Part shown: positions 9,057 through 17,040 of the stretch, in pieces
How positions within the stretch are numbered: the first letter of the stretch is position 1
Layout: every line of letters starts with the position of its first letter
NCBI GenBank assembly: GCA_020441605.1
Contig: JAGRLX010000129.1
Span: 1 to 17,040, forward strand
Length of the DNA: 17,040 bases
Origin: Alphaproteobacteria bacterium
GTDB lineage: Bacteria > Pseudomonadota > Alphaproteobacteria > Rhizobiales > Aestuariivirgaceae
Reading direction: 5' to 3'
Notes under the pieces: model-generated
What the model was told of the DNA's origin: nothing
Databases searched by the model: none
Seen by the model: only the letters and a program-made list of their open reading frames with translations
Position numbers and translations under genes: made by a program

Positions 9057-10585
9057 TCCATATCGGCGACACCCCGCTGGGCCTCGCGGAGATCCGGTCC
9101 GCTCTCGCCGGGCCAATCCGGGTCGAACTGACTGCCGCAGCGCGTATCCGCATCACCCGCAGCGCCGAAACGGTACAGCGCCTGCTGGCGACCGGCGAAG
9201 CGATCTATGGCGTCAACACCGGCTTCGGCAAGCTGGCCAAAACCCGCATCGACTTGGCTGATCTCTCGAAACTGCAGATCAACATCGTGCGCTCCCATGC
9301 CGCCGGTGTGGGCGCAGCGCTCGATGCCGGCGCCACCCGCCTCATCCTGCTGCTCAAGCTCAACGCCCTGGCCCAGGGTGCCTCTGGCATTTCCATGGCC
9401 ACGCTCGACCTCCTGGCGGGCCTGATCAACGCCGATGTCCTGCCGGTCATCCCGGGGCAAGGCTCGGTCGGCGCCTCGGGCGATCTGGCCCCGCTGGCCC
9501 ACATGAGCCTGGTTCTGATTGGCGAAGGCGCCGCGCTGGTTGAAGGCCGGCCCGTTCCTGGCGCGGAAGCCCTGTCGGCGGCGGGCCTCGCGCCGGCCCG
9601 TCTCGGTCCCAAGGAAGGCCTCGCCCTTCTCAACGGCACCCAGGTCTCAACCGCTTTGGCGCTTTCAGGCCTCATCGGCGCGGAGCGAAATGCCGCGGCG
9701 GCGGTACTCGCCGGTGCCTTGTCGCTCGATGCGGTCATGGGGTCGGACACGCCCTTCGATCCACGCATCCACGATCTGAGGCCCCATCCCGGCCAGAAGC
9801 TGGCCGCCGCCCATTACCGCCGCCTCCTGGCCGGCAGCGAAATCCGCGCCTCCCATCTCAGCAACGACGAGCGGGTGCAGGATCCCTATTCCTTCCGCTG
9901 CCAGCCCCAGGTCATGGGCGCGTGCCTCGATCTTCTGGCCAACGCCGCCCGCAGCCTCACGGTCGAGGCCAATGCGGTCTCCGACAACCCCCTGGTCTTC
10001 GCCGAGGACGGGGCTGTACTGTCAGGCGGCAATTTTCACGCCGAGCCGGTGGCCTTCGCCGCCGACATGACCGCGCTGGCAATCGCCGAGATCGGGTCAC
10101 TGGCGGAACGCCGAATCGCCGCGCTCATCGATTCGTCGATCTCCCTGTTGCCACCCTTCCTCATCCGCAACCCCGGGCTCAATTCGGGCTTCATGATCCC
10201 GCAATGCACCGCCGCGGCCCTGATGAGCGAGAACAAGCAGATGTCGCATCCGGCCTCGGTCGATTCGGCGCCGACCTCGGCCAACCAGGAAGACCATGTC
10301 TCGATGGCGACCCACGGCGCGCGGCGGCTCGCCCAGATGAACGCCAACCTCGCCCGCATCATCGCCATCGAACTCATGGCGGCGGCCGAGGGGATCGACT
10401 TCCGCCGGCCCCTCAAGACCTCGGCGGCGCTGGAGGAAACCCACGGATTGATCCGCGCGCGGGCCGCTCACCGGGCCGAGGACCGGGAATTCGCAACCGA
10501 CACCGAAGCCGTCGCTGCCCTGATCGAAGGAGCCGGCCTCGTCCATCTCGTGCCCGGTCTTCTCGCCGGGCTTGGTTGCCGCTAG
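9053..10585 (+). CDS. hutH: Histidine ammonia-lyase
   Basis: 510 residues, the family norm. It removes ammonia from L-histidine to give trans-urocanate, the first step of the pathway and the source of the inducer. The self-forming MIO cofactor triad Ala-Ser-Gly is at 141-143 in '[15 protein letters not shown]'. Active-site residues match the P. putida enzyme with an offset of one: Tyr52 in 'IYGVNTGFG', Asn194 in 'LLNGTQ', and Tyr279 and Arg282 in '[15 protein letters not shown]'. It also has '[10 protein letters not shown]'. ATG 9053 overlaps the hutF stop by four bases and has GGAGAGG upstream, so hutF and hutH should be translated together. Eleven bases after its TAG, the SDR gene begins in the same direction, pointing to a transcript that continues past the hut genes. 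Confidence 0.98.
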   Translation: MIHIGDTPLGLAEIRSALAGPIRVELTAAARIRITRSAETVQRLLATGEAIYGVNTGFGKLAKTRIDLADLSKLQINIVRSHAAGVGAALDAGATRLILLLKLNALAQGASGISMATLDLLAGLINADVLPVIPGQGSVGASGDLAPLAHMSLVLIGEGAALVEGRPVPGAEALSAAGLAPARLGPKEGLALLNGTQVSTALALSGLIGAERNAAAAVLAGALSLDAVMGSDTPFDPRIHDLRPHPGQKLAAAHYRRLLAGSEIRASHLSNDERVQDPYSFRCQPQVMGACLDLLANAARSLTVEANAVSDNPLVFAEDGAVLSGGNFHAEPVAFAADMTALAIAEIGSLAERRIAALIDSSISLLPPFLIRNPGLNSGFMIPQCTAAALMSENKQMSHPASVDSAPTSANQEDHVSMATHGARRLAQMNANLARIIAIELMAAAEGIDFRRPLKTSAALEETHGLIRARAAHRAEDREFATDTEAVAALIEGAGLVHLVPGLLAGLGCR

Positions 10586-10596
10586 AACGTTGCATT

Positions 10597-11361
10597 ATGG
10601 GATTGTTCGATCTGACTGGCCGGGTTGCGGTCATCACCGGCATCAGCCGTGGCATTGGCCGCGAACTGGCGCTGGGCTTTGCCGATGCAGGCGCGATCGT
10701 GGTGGGCTGCGCCCGCCGCGCCGAGGATGCCGAAGCCACCGCGGCGGAGATCAGGCGGCGCGGCGGAGAGGCGGCCGGTGTTGCGGCCGACGTGACCAGG
10801 GCCGAAGACTGTGCGCGGCTGATCGCCGAGGCCGTCGCACGGTATGGCAAGCTCGATATCGCCATCTGCAATGCCGGGATCAATATCCGCAAGCCAGCCC
10901 TCGATTTCGAGTTGGAGGAATTCAACACGGTGATTTCCGGCAATCTCGCCAATTACTTTCTCACTGCGCAGGCCGCCGCCCGCCAATTCATGGCGCAGGG
11001 CACCGGTGGTGCCATCGTCATGAACTCGTCGAACGCCTCTGTGCGGGCCTTTGACAACCTGACACCCTATTGCGCCGCCAAGGGCGGGGTCGACATGCTG
11101 GTCCGGGGGCTGGCCGCCGAGTGGGGGCCACATGGCATCCGGGTCAATGCCTTCAATCCGGGTTACACCACGCATTCCATGACCAAGCGCGGACAATCCT
11201 ATCTGAGCGAGGCGGCCCGCGAGATCGTGGCGCGTACACCGCTCAGGCGCATGGCGGAGATGCGCGAGATGGTGGGACCGGCCCTGTTCCTTGCCTCCGA
11301 TGCCGCGTCCTTCGTAACCGGCACGGTTCTTCTGGCCGATGGCGGATGGTGCACGCTGTGA
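10597..11361 (+). CDS. SDR-family NAD(P)-dependent oxidoreductase
   Basis: 254 residues, a classical short-chain dehydrogenase/reductase. The cofactor loop is 'TGISRGIG' at 14-21, 'CNAG' is at 91-94, Asn116 is in the active-site position, and the catalytic set is Ser145, Tyr158 and Lys162 ('PYCAAKGG'). 'ARR' at 39-41 after the second strand would suit the 2'-phosphate of NADP(H), though this is a weak indication. The enzyme should oxidise an alcohol or reduce a ketone; the substrate is unknown, and its general look is that of the gluconate/glucose dehydrogenase-like or 3-oxoacyl reductase-like SDRs. No clear ribosome-binding site precedes ATG 10597. Its stop overlaps the GTG start of the ligase gene as GTGA, so the two are probably coupled. 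Confidence 0.88.
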   Translation: MGLFDLTGRVAVITGISRGIGRELALGFADAGAIVVGCARRAEDAEATAAEIRRRGGEAAGVAADVTRAEDCARLIAEAVARYGKLDIAICNAGINIRKPALDFELEEFNTVISGNLANYFLTAQAAARQFMAQGTGGAIVMNSSNASVRAFDNLTPYCAAKGGVDMLVRGLAAEWGPHGIRVNAFNPGYTTHSMTKRGQSYLSEAAREIVARTPLRRMAEMREMVGPALFLASDAASFVTGTVLLADGGWCTL

Positions 11362-12905
11362 TTTGCGATCATCCCTGGCTGGCGCTGGCCCATGCCGCCG
11401 AAACCTGGCCGGACGCCGAAGCCCTTGTCTTCCCCCACCAGGAGGCGCGGCGAACCTTCCGGCAATATCATGACGAAGCCCTGCGGCTGGCCGGTGCCCT
11501 TGCGGCGCGGGGCGTGACGCCCCGCGACCATGTGGCGCTGCTGGCCGAGAACCGGGTCGAATGGCCGATCGTGCAAATGGCCTGCGCGTCCCTCAGCGCC
11601 GTGTTCGTCCCGATCAATACCCATTACCGGCGCGACGATCTTGCCTATGCGCTGGCCCAGTCGGATGCCCGGGTTCTGATCTGCTCCAGGTCCTTTCGCT
11701 CCAATCCCTATCTCGAAACCGTAACGATCCTGCGTCCAGACCTGCCGGCCCTCACCCACGTCTTCACCCTCGAGGATGACTATCCCCGGCTCATTGCGGA
11801 AGGCCATGACTATGCCCCCGCCAATCCTTGTCCGGCGGCGGTGGCGGCGCTGCTCTATACATCGGGAACGACCGGATTTGCCAAGGGCGCGCTGCTGACC
11901 AACCGGGCCATGATGATGGTTGGCCGCAACGCCGCGCAGCGCCTCGGTGTCACCGCCGGCAGCCGCTGGACGTCGATCATCCCGCTGTTTCACTGTGCCG
12001 GCTGCATCCTCAACCTGCTCGGCTCTCTGCAGGCCGGAGCTGCCTATGTCGGCGTGCCGAGTTTCGAGCCTGAAGCCATGTTCAAGGTCATCGAGGGCGA
12101 GAGGTGCACGCATCTCTCAGGGGTACCGACCTCCTATCTCGCCATGCTCAACCATCCGTTCCGCGGATCTTACGACCTGAGCAGCCTCGAAGGCGGCAGC
12201 TGCGGCGGCGCCGACTGCAATCCGGACGTGCTGCGGCGCTGCGCCGAGGAGTTCCCAATGCCGGGACTGGCCCAGGTCTACGGCCAGACGGAAGGTGCCA
12301 CCTTGTTCGCCTGTCCATTTGCCGACGATCCACAACGTTGGGACACGGCCGGCACGGCCCTGCCGGGCTATGAACTTCGCATTGTCGATCCGGTGACGCT
12401 GGAGCCGCTGCCGGCTGGTGAGATCGGTGAAATCCAGGCACGCGGCCCGATGGTCATGGCGGGCTATCACAAGCAGCCGCAGGAAACCGCCGAAGCGATC
12501 ATCGCCGGGGGTTGGCTGCGCAGCGGCGATCTCGGGCGATTGTCCGAAGATGGTCATCTGGTCATCACCGGCGGGCGGTTGCGGGATATGATCATTCGCG
12601 GCGGCGAAAACATCTATCCGGCTGAAATCGAGAATGTGCTGCAATCGCATGATGCGGTTGCCGGAGTGGCGGTCTTCGGCATGCCGGACGACTATTACGG
12701 CGAGATCGTCGTTGCTGCCGTGACGCTGCGCAGCACGGCCACCGCCGACGAGCTTGCGGCCCATTGCGCGAGCCGCATTGCCAGGTTCAAGATTCCGGTT
12801 CGCTTCCATGCCGTTAGCGCCTTCCCGCAAACCGCATCCGGCAAGATTCGTAAAGCCGAACTCCGCGAATGGGCCAACCAAGGCCGTTTGGAGACTCTCG
12901 CGTGA
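11358..12905 (+). CDS. AMP-forming acyl-CoA ligase (class I adenylate-forming enzyme)
   Basis: About 515 residues, matching acyl/aryl-CoA synthetases. Core motifs from N to C: the P-loop 'YTSGTTGFAKG' at 167-177 (Ala replaces the common Pro), 'YGQTEG' at 308-313, 'SGDLG' at 389-393, the hinge region 'GRLRDMIIRGGENIYP' at 406-421 and 'TASGKIRK' at 492-499 with the catalytic Lys496. It should activate a carboxylic acid with ATP and join it to CoA in the cytoplasm. The acid is not known; the family includes fatty-acid, carnitine and aryl-acid ligases. Start choice: GTG 11358 gives the GTGA overlap with the SDR stop, the same style as at 1517 and 12902; ATG 11346, four codons earlier, is equally possible. 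The frame stays open further back only within the SDR gene. Confidence 0.87.
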   Translation: MICDHPWLALAHAAETWPDAEALVFPHQEARRTFRQYHDEALRLAGALAARGVTPRDHVALLAENRVEWPIVQMACASLSAVFVPINTHYRRDDLAYALAQSDARVLICSRSFRSNPYLETVTILRPDLPALTHVFTLEDDYPRLIAEGHDYAPANPCPAAVAALLYTSGTTGFAKGALLTNRAMMMVGRNAAQRLGVTAGSRWTSIIPLFHCAGCILNLLGSLQAGAAYVGVPSFEPEAMFKVIEGERCTHLSGVPTSYLAMLNHPFRGSYDLSSLEGGSCGGADCNPDVLRRCAEEFPMPGLAQVYGQTEGATLFACPFADDPQRWDTAGTALPGYELRIVDPVTLEPLPAGEIGEIQARGPMVMAGYHKQPQETAEAIIAGGWLRSGDLGRLSEDGHLVITGGRLRDMIIRGGENIYPAEIENVLQSHDAVAGVAVFGMPDDYYGEIVVAAVTLRSTATADELAAHCASRIARFKIPVRFHAVSAFPQTASGKIRKAELREWANQGRLETLA

Positions 12906-13504
12906 ATCTGACCTTCTGGTTCGATGTGCATTCGCCCTGGGCCTATCTGGCGGCCCACCGCATCGGTGATCTCGCCCGCAAGCATGATATGGACCTGGCC
13001 TGGCGGCCCCTGCATCTTCCCCGGCTGCTGGATGCCATCGGCGGGCTGAAGCCGCTGGAAGCCTCGCCGGCGCGGGTTGCCTGGTTCCGCCAGGACATCC
13101 TCGATTGCGCCGCGCTCCAGGGACTGCCACTTGTCTATCACCCGCATTATCCGTTGCGGAACTCGCGGGCATTGCGGGTCTGCCAATATGCGGCCGACCA
13201 GGGGCATGGCGAAGCTTTCGCCAGGCGTGTGTTGCGGGCCTATTGGGCGGAGCAGGGTGATATCACCGCCCTTGACCTGCTGGCGTCATGGGGCGGTGAA
13301 GCGGGGCTTGATCCCGAAGCGGTGCGTGCCGCCGCCCAAAGCGAGGACTACAAGCAGCGCATCGAGGCCAATACCGAAGCGGCCATTGCCCGTGGCGTCT
13401 TCGGCGTGCCCACGGTGGATACCGGGTCCAAGCTTTATTTCGGCAATGACCGTCTCGATCTCCTCGACCGCCATCTTTCGGGCCGGATGTCAGCCACGCC
13501 ATGA
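12902..13504 (+). CDS. 2-hydroxychromene-2-carboxylate isomerase-like protein (DsbA/GST-kappa fold)
   Basis: 200 residues. 'FWFDVHSPWAYLA' at 5-17 has Ser11 where the NahD-type HCCA isomerase uses serine to activate glutathione; the absence of CxxC rules out a thiol-disulfide oxidoreductase. 'RGVFGVPT' at 164-171 carries the cis-proline, and 'LYFGNDRLDLL' is the family C-terminal signature. Characterised members catalyse glutathione-dependent isomerisation in naphthalene breakdown, but many homologues sit outside aromatic pathways and their substrates are unknown. GTG 12902 overlaps the ligase stop as GTGA. An upstream ATG at 12869 would lengthen the overlap and add residues unlike the family. 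It is tied to the SDR and ligase by overlaps, so the three probably form one pathway. Confidence 0.85.
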   Translation: MNLTFWFDVHSPWAYLAAHRIGDLARKHDMDLAWRPLHLPRLLDAIGGLKPLEASPARVAWFRQDILDCAALQGLPLVYHPHYPLRNSRALRVCQYAADQGHGEAFARRVLRAYWAEQGDITALDLLASWGGEAGLDPEAVRAAAQSEDYKQRIEANTEAAIARGVFGVPTVDTGSKLYFGNDRLDLLDRHLSGRMSATP

Positions 13505-13517
13505 GGGTCAGGCCGCC

Positions 13518-14618
13518 ATGCTGAAGCAGCTGCTGCAAGGATTCACTCCACGCATCGCCGGCGCATCGGCACGGGAGCGGCTCATCGCCTCCTTCGGGGC
13601 GTTCATCGGCATCGCGGCCACGGGCGTGATCTGCGGCTGGGTTGGGGGCATGGCGCCTCCCGCACCACTGTTGGTGGCGCCTATGGGGGCCTCGGCGGTG
13701 CTGCTGTTTGCTGTGCCCTCCAGCCCCCTGGCCCAGCCCTGGTCGATCGTGGGCGGCAACACGCTGTCGGCCCTGGCGGGCATTGCCGCCATCCACCTCA
13801 TTCCCCAGCCGGTCTTGGCGGCCGCGGTCGCGGTGGCCTCGGCCATTGCGCTGATGTCGGCCTTGCGCTGCCTGCATCCGCCGGGCGGGGCGGTGGCGCT
13901 GCTGGTGGCGCTCATGGGACCGTCGAGTGCGGCGGCCAGTGTCGGCTTTGCGCTGCTGCCGGTCGGACTGAACTCGCTGGTCATCATGCTGGTAGGATTG
14001 GTGTTTCACCGCTTCTCCGGCCATCAGTATCCGCATGTGCAGATCAGGATTCCGGCCAACACCCATGGCACGGCCGACCTGCCGTCGCGGCTGCGCTATG
14101 GCCTCAGTGATGGCGACATCGAGACGGCGGTGCGCGAGAGCGGCGAAACATTCGACATCGGCCAGGCGGATCTTGCCCGGCTCATCCGGCGGGCCGAGCG
14201 GGCAGCGCTCGAACGCACGCGAACCGTCCCGCGCTGCGCCGAGATCATGTCCAGGGATGTAGTGACCATTTCGCCCGGGGCCACACCTCTCGAAGCCCGC
14301 CGGCTGCTGATCGAGCGAGGTCTGCGGATGCTTCCCGTCGTTGGTGAGGACAACCAGGTGCTCGGCGCTGTCGGATTGCGCAATCTCGATCCGCCGGCGG
14401 AGCGGGTCGCGGACATCATGTCTGCCGCTGCGGTCGCCGCACCCGGAGACAGTATTCTAGGCCTGGTGGAACTCTTGACCGACGGCCCCACCCATGCCGT
14501 CGTCATCGTCGAGCCCGGCGGACGGCTTGCCGGGCTCGTCACCCAGACTGACCTGGTCGCGGCGCTGGCGCAGCTTGCCGTCTTCGAAGTGACCAAAGAC
14601 GGCAAGCCCGCGCATTGA
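13518..14618 (+). CDS. HPP-family integral membrane protein with tandem CBS domains
   Basis: 366 residues. Residues 20-165 hold about four hydrophobic segments of the HPP family (PF04982), including 'PAPLLVAPMGASAVLLFAVP' and the name-giving His-Pro-Pro at 120-122 in 'CLHPPGGAVAL'. A polar linker follows, then two CBS motifs at about 240-290 ('MSRDVVTISPGATPLEARRL') and 297-352 ('GGRLAGLVTQTDLVAAL'), which usually bind adenine nucleotides and gate transport. Cyanobacterial and plastid HPP proteins have been linked to nitrite transport; the cargo here is unknown. AGGGTCAGG lies ahead of ATG 13518. It begins 13 bases after the isomerase-like gene, so it is likely the last gene of the hutF operon. 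Its TGA abuts the cysNC stop directly. The frame stays open upstream only as a shadow of the previous gene. Confidence 0.9.
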   Translation: MLKQLLQGFTPRIAGASARERLIASFGAFIGIAATGVICGWVGGMAPPAPLLVAPMGASAVLLFAVPSSPLAQPWSIVGGNTLSALAGIAAIHLIPQPVLAAAVAVASAIALMSALRCLHPPGGAVALLVALMGPSSAAASVGFALLPVGLNSLVIMLVGLVFHRFSGHQYPHVQIRIPANTHGTADLPSRLRYGLSDGDIETAVRESGETFDIGQADLARLIRRAERAALERTRTVPRCAEIMSRDVVTISPGATPLEARRLLIERGLRMLPVVGEDNQVLGAVGLRNLDPPAERVADIMSAAAVAAPGDSILGLVELLTDGPTHAVVIVEPGGRLAGLVTQTDLVAALAQLAVFEVTKDGKPAH

Positions 14619-16526
14619 TCAGGCCTTGGTCAACCGGCCGGCCCGGCGCAAGTAGTCGGCCACGGCGTCGGCTGCGCCCTCGGCGGTGAGCTTTGCCGTG
14701 TTGATGTGGATCTCCGGGTTCTCCGGCTGTTCATAGGGTGACGAAATGCCGGTGAAGTGCTGGATCTCGCCGCGGCGGGCCTTGGCGTAGAGGCCCTTCA
14801 CGTCACGCCTTTCGGCCTCGGCGATGGGCGTATCGACGAAGATCTCGACGAATTCACCATCCTCCACAAGCTCGCGAGCCATCAGCCGCTCGGACTTGAA
14901 GGGCGAGATGAAGGACACCAGCACGATCAGGCCGGCATCGACCATCAGCTTGGCCACTTCGGCCACGCGCCGGATATTCTCCACCCGGTCGGCGTCAGTG
15001 AAGCCGAGGTCGCGATTGAGGCCATGGCGGACGTTGTCGCCGTCGAGCAGATAGGTCATGTGGCCTTCGGCATGCAGCTTCTTCTCGACCAGGTTGGCAA
15101 TGGTCGACTTGCCGGCGCCCGAAAGCCCGGTGAACCACAGGATTGCCGGCTTCTGTCCGGCGATGGCGGCGCGGGCCGCCTTGTGCACGTCGACAGCCTG
15201 CCAGTGAATGTTGGCGGCGCGGCGCAGCGCGAAGCGGATCATGCCCATGCCGACCGTGTTGTTGGAGAAGCGGTCTATGATGATGAAGGACCCGAGGTGC
15301 CGGTTGTCGGCATAGGGCGCGAAGGCGATGGGCGTGTCGAGTTCGAGATTGCAGACGGCGATCTCGTTGAGCGCCAGGCTCTTGGCCGCCACATGCTCCA
15401 TGGTGTTGACGTTGACCTTGTGCTTGATCTCCTCGATCGTGCCGGGCACCTGTTTGGTGCCGGCCTTGATGATATAGGGGCGGCCGGGGAGCATGGCCTC
15501 GTCGTCCATCCACAGGATGTCGACCTGGAACTGATCGGAGACTTCGACCGGATCATTGGCGGCGCAGAGCACGTCGCCGCGGCTACAGTCGATTTCGTCC
15601 TTGAGCGTGACCGTGAGGGACTGTCCGGCCACACCCTTTTCGAGGTCGCCGTCGAAGGTGACGACACGGTCGACGACCGAGGTCTTGCCGGAGGGCAGCA
15701 CCTTGATGCCATCGCCCGGCAGCACGGTTCCCGACACGATGGTGCCGGAGAAGCCGCGGAAGTTCTGGTCCGGGCGATTGACCCATTGGACCGGCATGCG
15801 GAAGGCGCGTGCGTCGAGATCGTCGTCCACCGGCACGGTTTCGAGATGCGCCATCAGGGTCGAGCCATGATACCAGGGCATGTTGACCGACCGGGCGATG
15901 ACATTGTCGCCGGCCAGGGCCGACAGCGGGATGACCGTCACATCCTCGGCGCCGAGCGACTTGGCGAAACCGCGGTAGTCGCTGTCGATCTTGTCGAACA
16001 CGTCCTGGCGATAGTCCATCAGGTCCATCTTGTTGACCGCAACGACCAGATGCCTGATGCCAAGCAGGGTGCAGATGAAGGTATGGCGCCGGGTCTGGGT
16101 CAGCACCCCCTTGCGCGCGTCGATCAGGATGATGGCGAGATCGGCGGTGGAGGCGCCGGTTGCCATGTTGCGGGTATATTGCTCGTGGCCCGGCGTGTCG
16201 GCGACGATGAACTTGCGCTTGTCGGTGGTGAAGGCGCGGTAGGCCACGTCGATGGTGATGCCCTGTTCGCGTTCGGCTGCGAGGCCGTCGACCAGAAGGG
16301 CGAAATCGAGATTGCCGCCCTGGGTGCCCATCTTCTTGGAATCGGCCTCGAGCGCGCTCAACTGATCCTCGAACAGCATCTTGGCTTCGTAGAGCAGGCG
16401 GCCGATCAGGGTGGACTTGCCGTCATCGACCGAACCGCAGGTGATGAAGCGCAGGAGATCCTTCTGCTCCTGGGACTGCAGATAGGCTTCGACGTCGCCG
16501 CCGGTGAATTCGATAAAACGCGTCAT
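14619..16526 (-). CDS. cysNC: Bifunctional sulfate adenylyltransferase subunit 1 / adenylylsulfate kinase
   Basis: 635 residues, the usual CysN-CysC (NodQ-type) fusion. The N-terminal GTPase part has G1 'GSVDDGKS' at 31-38, G3 'DTPGH' at 110-114 and G4 'NKMD' at 165-168, followed by EF-Tu-like beta-barrel domains; GTP hydrolysis drives APS synthesis by CysD. The C-terminal APS kinase starts at about residue 460, with P-loop 'GLSGAGKS' at 467-474, '[10 protein letters not shown]' and '[10 protein letters not shown]', and phosphorylates APS to PAPS. Both P-loops are intact, so both activities are expected. The start ATG shares one base with the cysD stop (TGATG), so the two are coupled. PAPS feeds sulfite reduction or sulfotransferases. 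NodQ homologues serve Nod-factor sulfation, but nothing here indicates that role. Confidence 0.97.
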   Translation of the reverse strand: MTRFIEFTGGDVEAYLQSQEQKDLLRFITCGSVDDGKSTLIGRLLYEAKMLFEDQLSALEADSKKMGTQGGNLDFALLVDGLAAEREQGITIDVAYRAFTTDKRKFIVADTPGHEQYTRNMATGASTADLAIILIDARKGVLTQTRRHTFICTLLGIRHLVVAVNKMDLMDYRQDVFDKIDSDYRGFAKSLGAEDVTVIPLSALAGDNVIARSVNMPWYHGSTLMAHLETVPVDDDLDARAFRMPVQWVNRPDQNFRGFSGTIVSGTVLPGDGIKVLPSGKTSVVDRVVTFDGDLEKGVAGQSLTVTLKDEIDCSRGDVLCAANDPVEVSDQFQVDILWMDDEAMLPGRPYIIKAGTKQVPGTIEEIKHKVNVNTMEHVAAKSLALNEIAVCNLELDTPIAFAPYADNRHLGSFIIIDRFSNNTVGMGMIRFALRRAANIHWQAVDVHKAARAAIAGQKPAILWFTGLSGAGKSTIANLVEKKLHAEGHMTYLLDGDNVRHGLNRDLGFTDADRVENIRRVAEVAKLMVDAGLIVLVSFISPFKSERLMARELVEDGEFVEIFVDTPIAEAERRDVKGLYAKARRGEIQHFTGISSPYEQPENPEIHINTAKLTAEGAADAVADYLRRAGRLTKA

Positions 16527-17040
16527 CAGAAATAGCCTTCCTGCTTCTTCTTTTCCATGGAGGCGGCCTGGTCCTTGTCGATGACGCGGCCCTGGCGCTC
16601 GGAGGAGGTAGCCACCAGCATTTCCTCGACGATGTCGAGCAGCGAGGTGGCGGTCGAGTCGATGGCTCCGGTCAGCGGGTAGCAGCCGAGCGTGCGGAAG
16701 CGCACCTTGCGCATCTCGGGCGTTTCACCGGGGTTGAGCCGCATGCGCTCGTCATCGACCATGATCATCTGGCCGTCGCGCCAGACGACCGGCCGCTCGG
16801 CGGCAAAATAGAGCGGGACGATCTCGATCGCTTCCTTGTGGATATATTGCCAGATGTCGAGTTCGGTCCAGTTGGACAGCGGGAAGACGCGGATCGACTC
16901 GCCCTTGTTCTTGCGGGCATTGTAGAGGTTCCACAGTTCCGGGCGCTGGTTCTTGGGATCCCAGCGGTGGCGGTTGTCGCGGAACGAGAAGATGCGCTCC
17001 TTGGCGCGGCTCTTCTCCTCGTCGCGGCGGGCGCCACCGA
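16526..17040 (-). CDS. cysD: Sulfate adenylyltransferase subunit 2, C-terminal part
   Basis: The last 170 or so residues of CysD; the gene continues beyond the right edge. The visible frame begins '[20 protein letters not shown]' and goes on with '[14 protein letters not shown]', '[20 protein letters not shown]' and '[20 protein letters not shown]', all hallmark CysD segments, ending in '...KKKQEGYF'. CysD is the catalytic ATP sulfurylase subunit that joins sulfate to AMP to form APS, in complex with CysN. The PP-loop ATP site (SGGKDS-type) lies upstream, outside the window. The stop TGA overlaps the cysNC ATG by one base. Its promoter, and any neighbouring cysH or regulator, would be beyond 17040. 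Confidence 0.97.
   Translation of the reverse strand, partial: GGARRDEEKSRAKERIFSFRDNRHRWDPKNQRPELWNLYNARKNKGESIRVFPLSNWTELDIWQYIHKEAIEIVPLYFAAERPVVWRDGQMIMVDDERMRLNPGETPEMRKVRFRTLGCYPLTGAIDSTATSLLDIVEEMLVATSSERQGRVIDKDQAASMEKKKQEGYF

Noticed and set aside
12902..13504. DsbA-type thiol oxidoreductase
   Set aside because: There is no CxxC; the active-site position reads S-P-W-A, and the C-terminal GNDRLDLL signature is that of HCCA isomerases.
14757..16535. A 592-codon open frame on the plus strand opposite cysNC
   Set aside because: Same antisense effect over a highly conserved gene; no recognisable protein motif.

Overview
The window is GC-rich (roughly 63-65% by eye), densely coding and arranged in tightly packed operons. 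It looks like an alphaproteobacterial chromosome, probably Hyphomicrobiales (Rhizobiales). That placement rests on the fused CysN/CysC, the HutF-type histidine pathway and the general protein style; I did not test it against a database. I see no rRNA, tRNA, CRISPR array, insertion sequence or phage gene.

Left part (1-3109, + strand): the C-terminal end of a periplasmic binding protein of the polyamine/oligopeptide-like ABC type, a terminator-like hairpin, then a likely three-gene operon. It encodes a beta-lactamase-fold serine hydrolase resembling 6-aminohexanoate-dimer hydrolase, a phospholipase/carboxylesterase-type alpha/beta hydrolase and a PAPS-dependent sulfotransferase.

Centre (3254-14618): a divergent histidine-utilisation locus. 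From a 48-bp intergenic region rich in TGTATA/TATACA repeats (the likely HutC operator), the minus strand reads hutI-hutC-hutU followed by two tandem secreted AprI/Inh-type protease-inhibitor-like proteins. The plus strand reads hutF-hutH followed by an SDR oxidoreductase, an AMP-forming acyl-CoA ligase, a glutathione-type 2-hydroxychromene-2-carboxylate isomerase-like protein and an HPP-CBS membrane protein. HutH, HutU, HutI and HutF take histidine through urocanate, imidazolonepropionate and formiminoglutamate to N-formylglutamate. The last enzyme of that branch, HutG, is not in the window. HutC lies inside the operon it probably controls, so the locus should be autoregulated and induced by urocanate. 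The extra genes joined to both arms are the most unusual part of the window.

Right part (14619-17040, - strand): cysNC (ATP sulfurylase GTPase subunit fused to APS kinase) and the C-terminal part of cysD. Together these make APS and PAPS. The HPP-CBS gene and cysNC meet tail to tail with no base between their stop codons.

Gene starts were trimmed where the longest open frame ran back into a neighbouring gene. ATGA or GTGA overlaps recur at the junctions and were used to choose starts.
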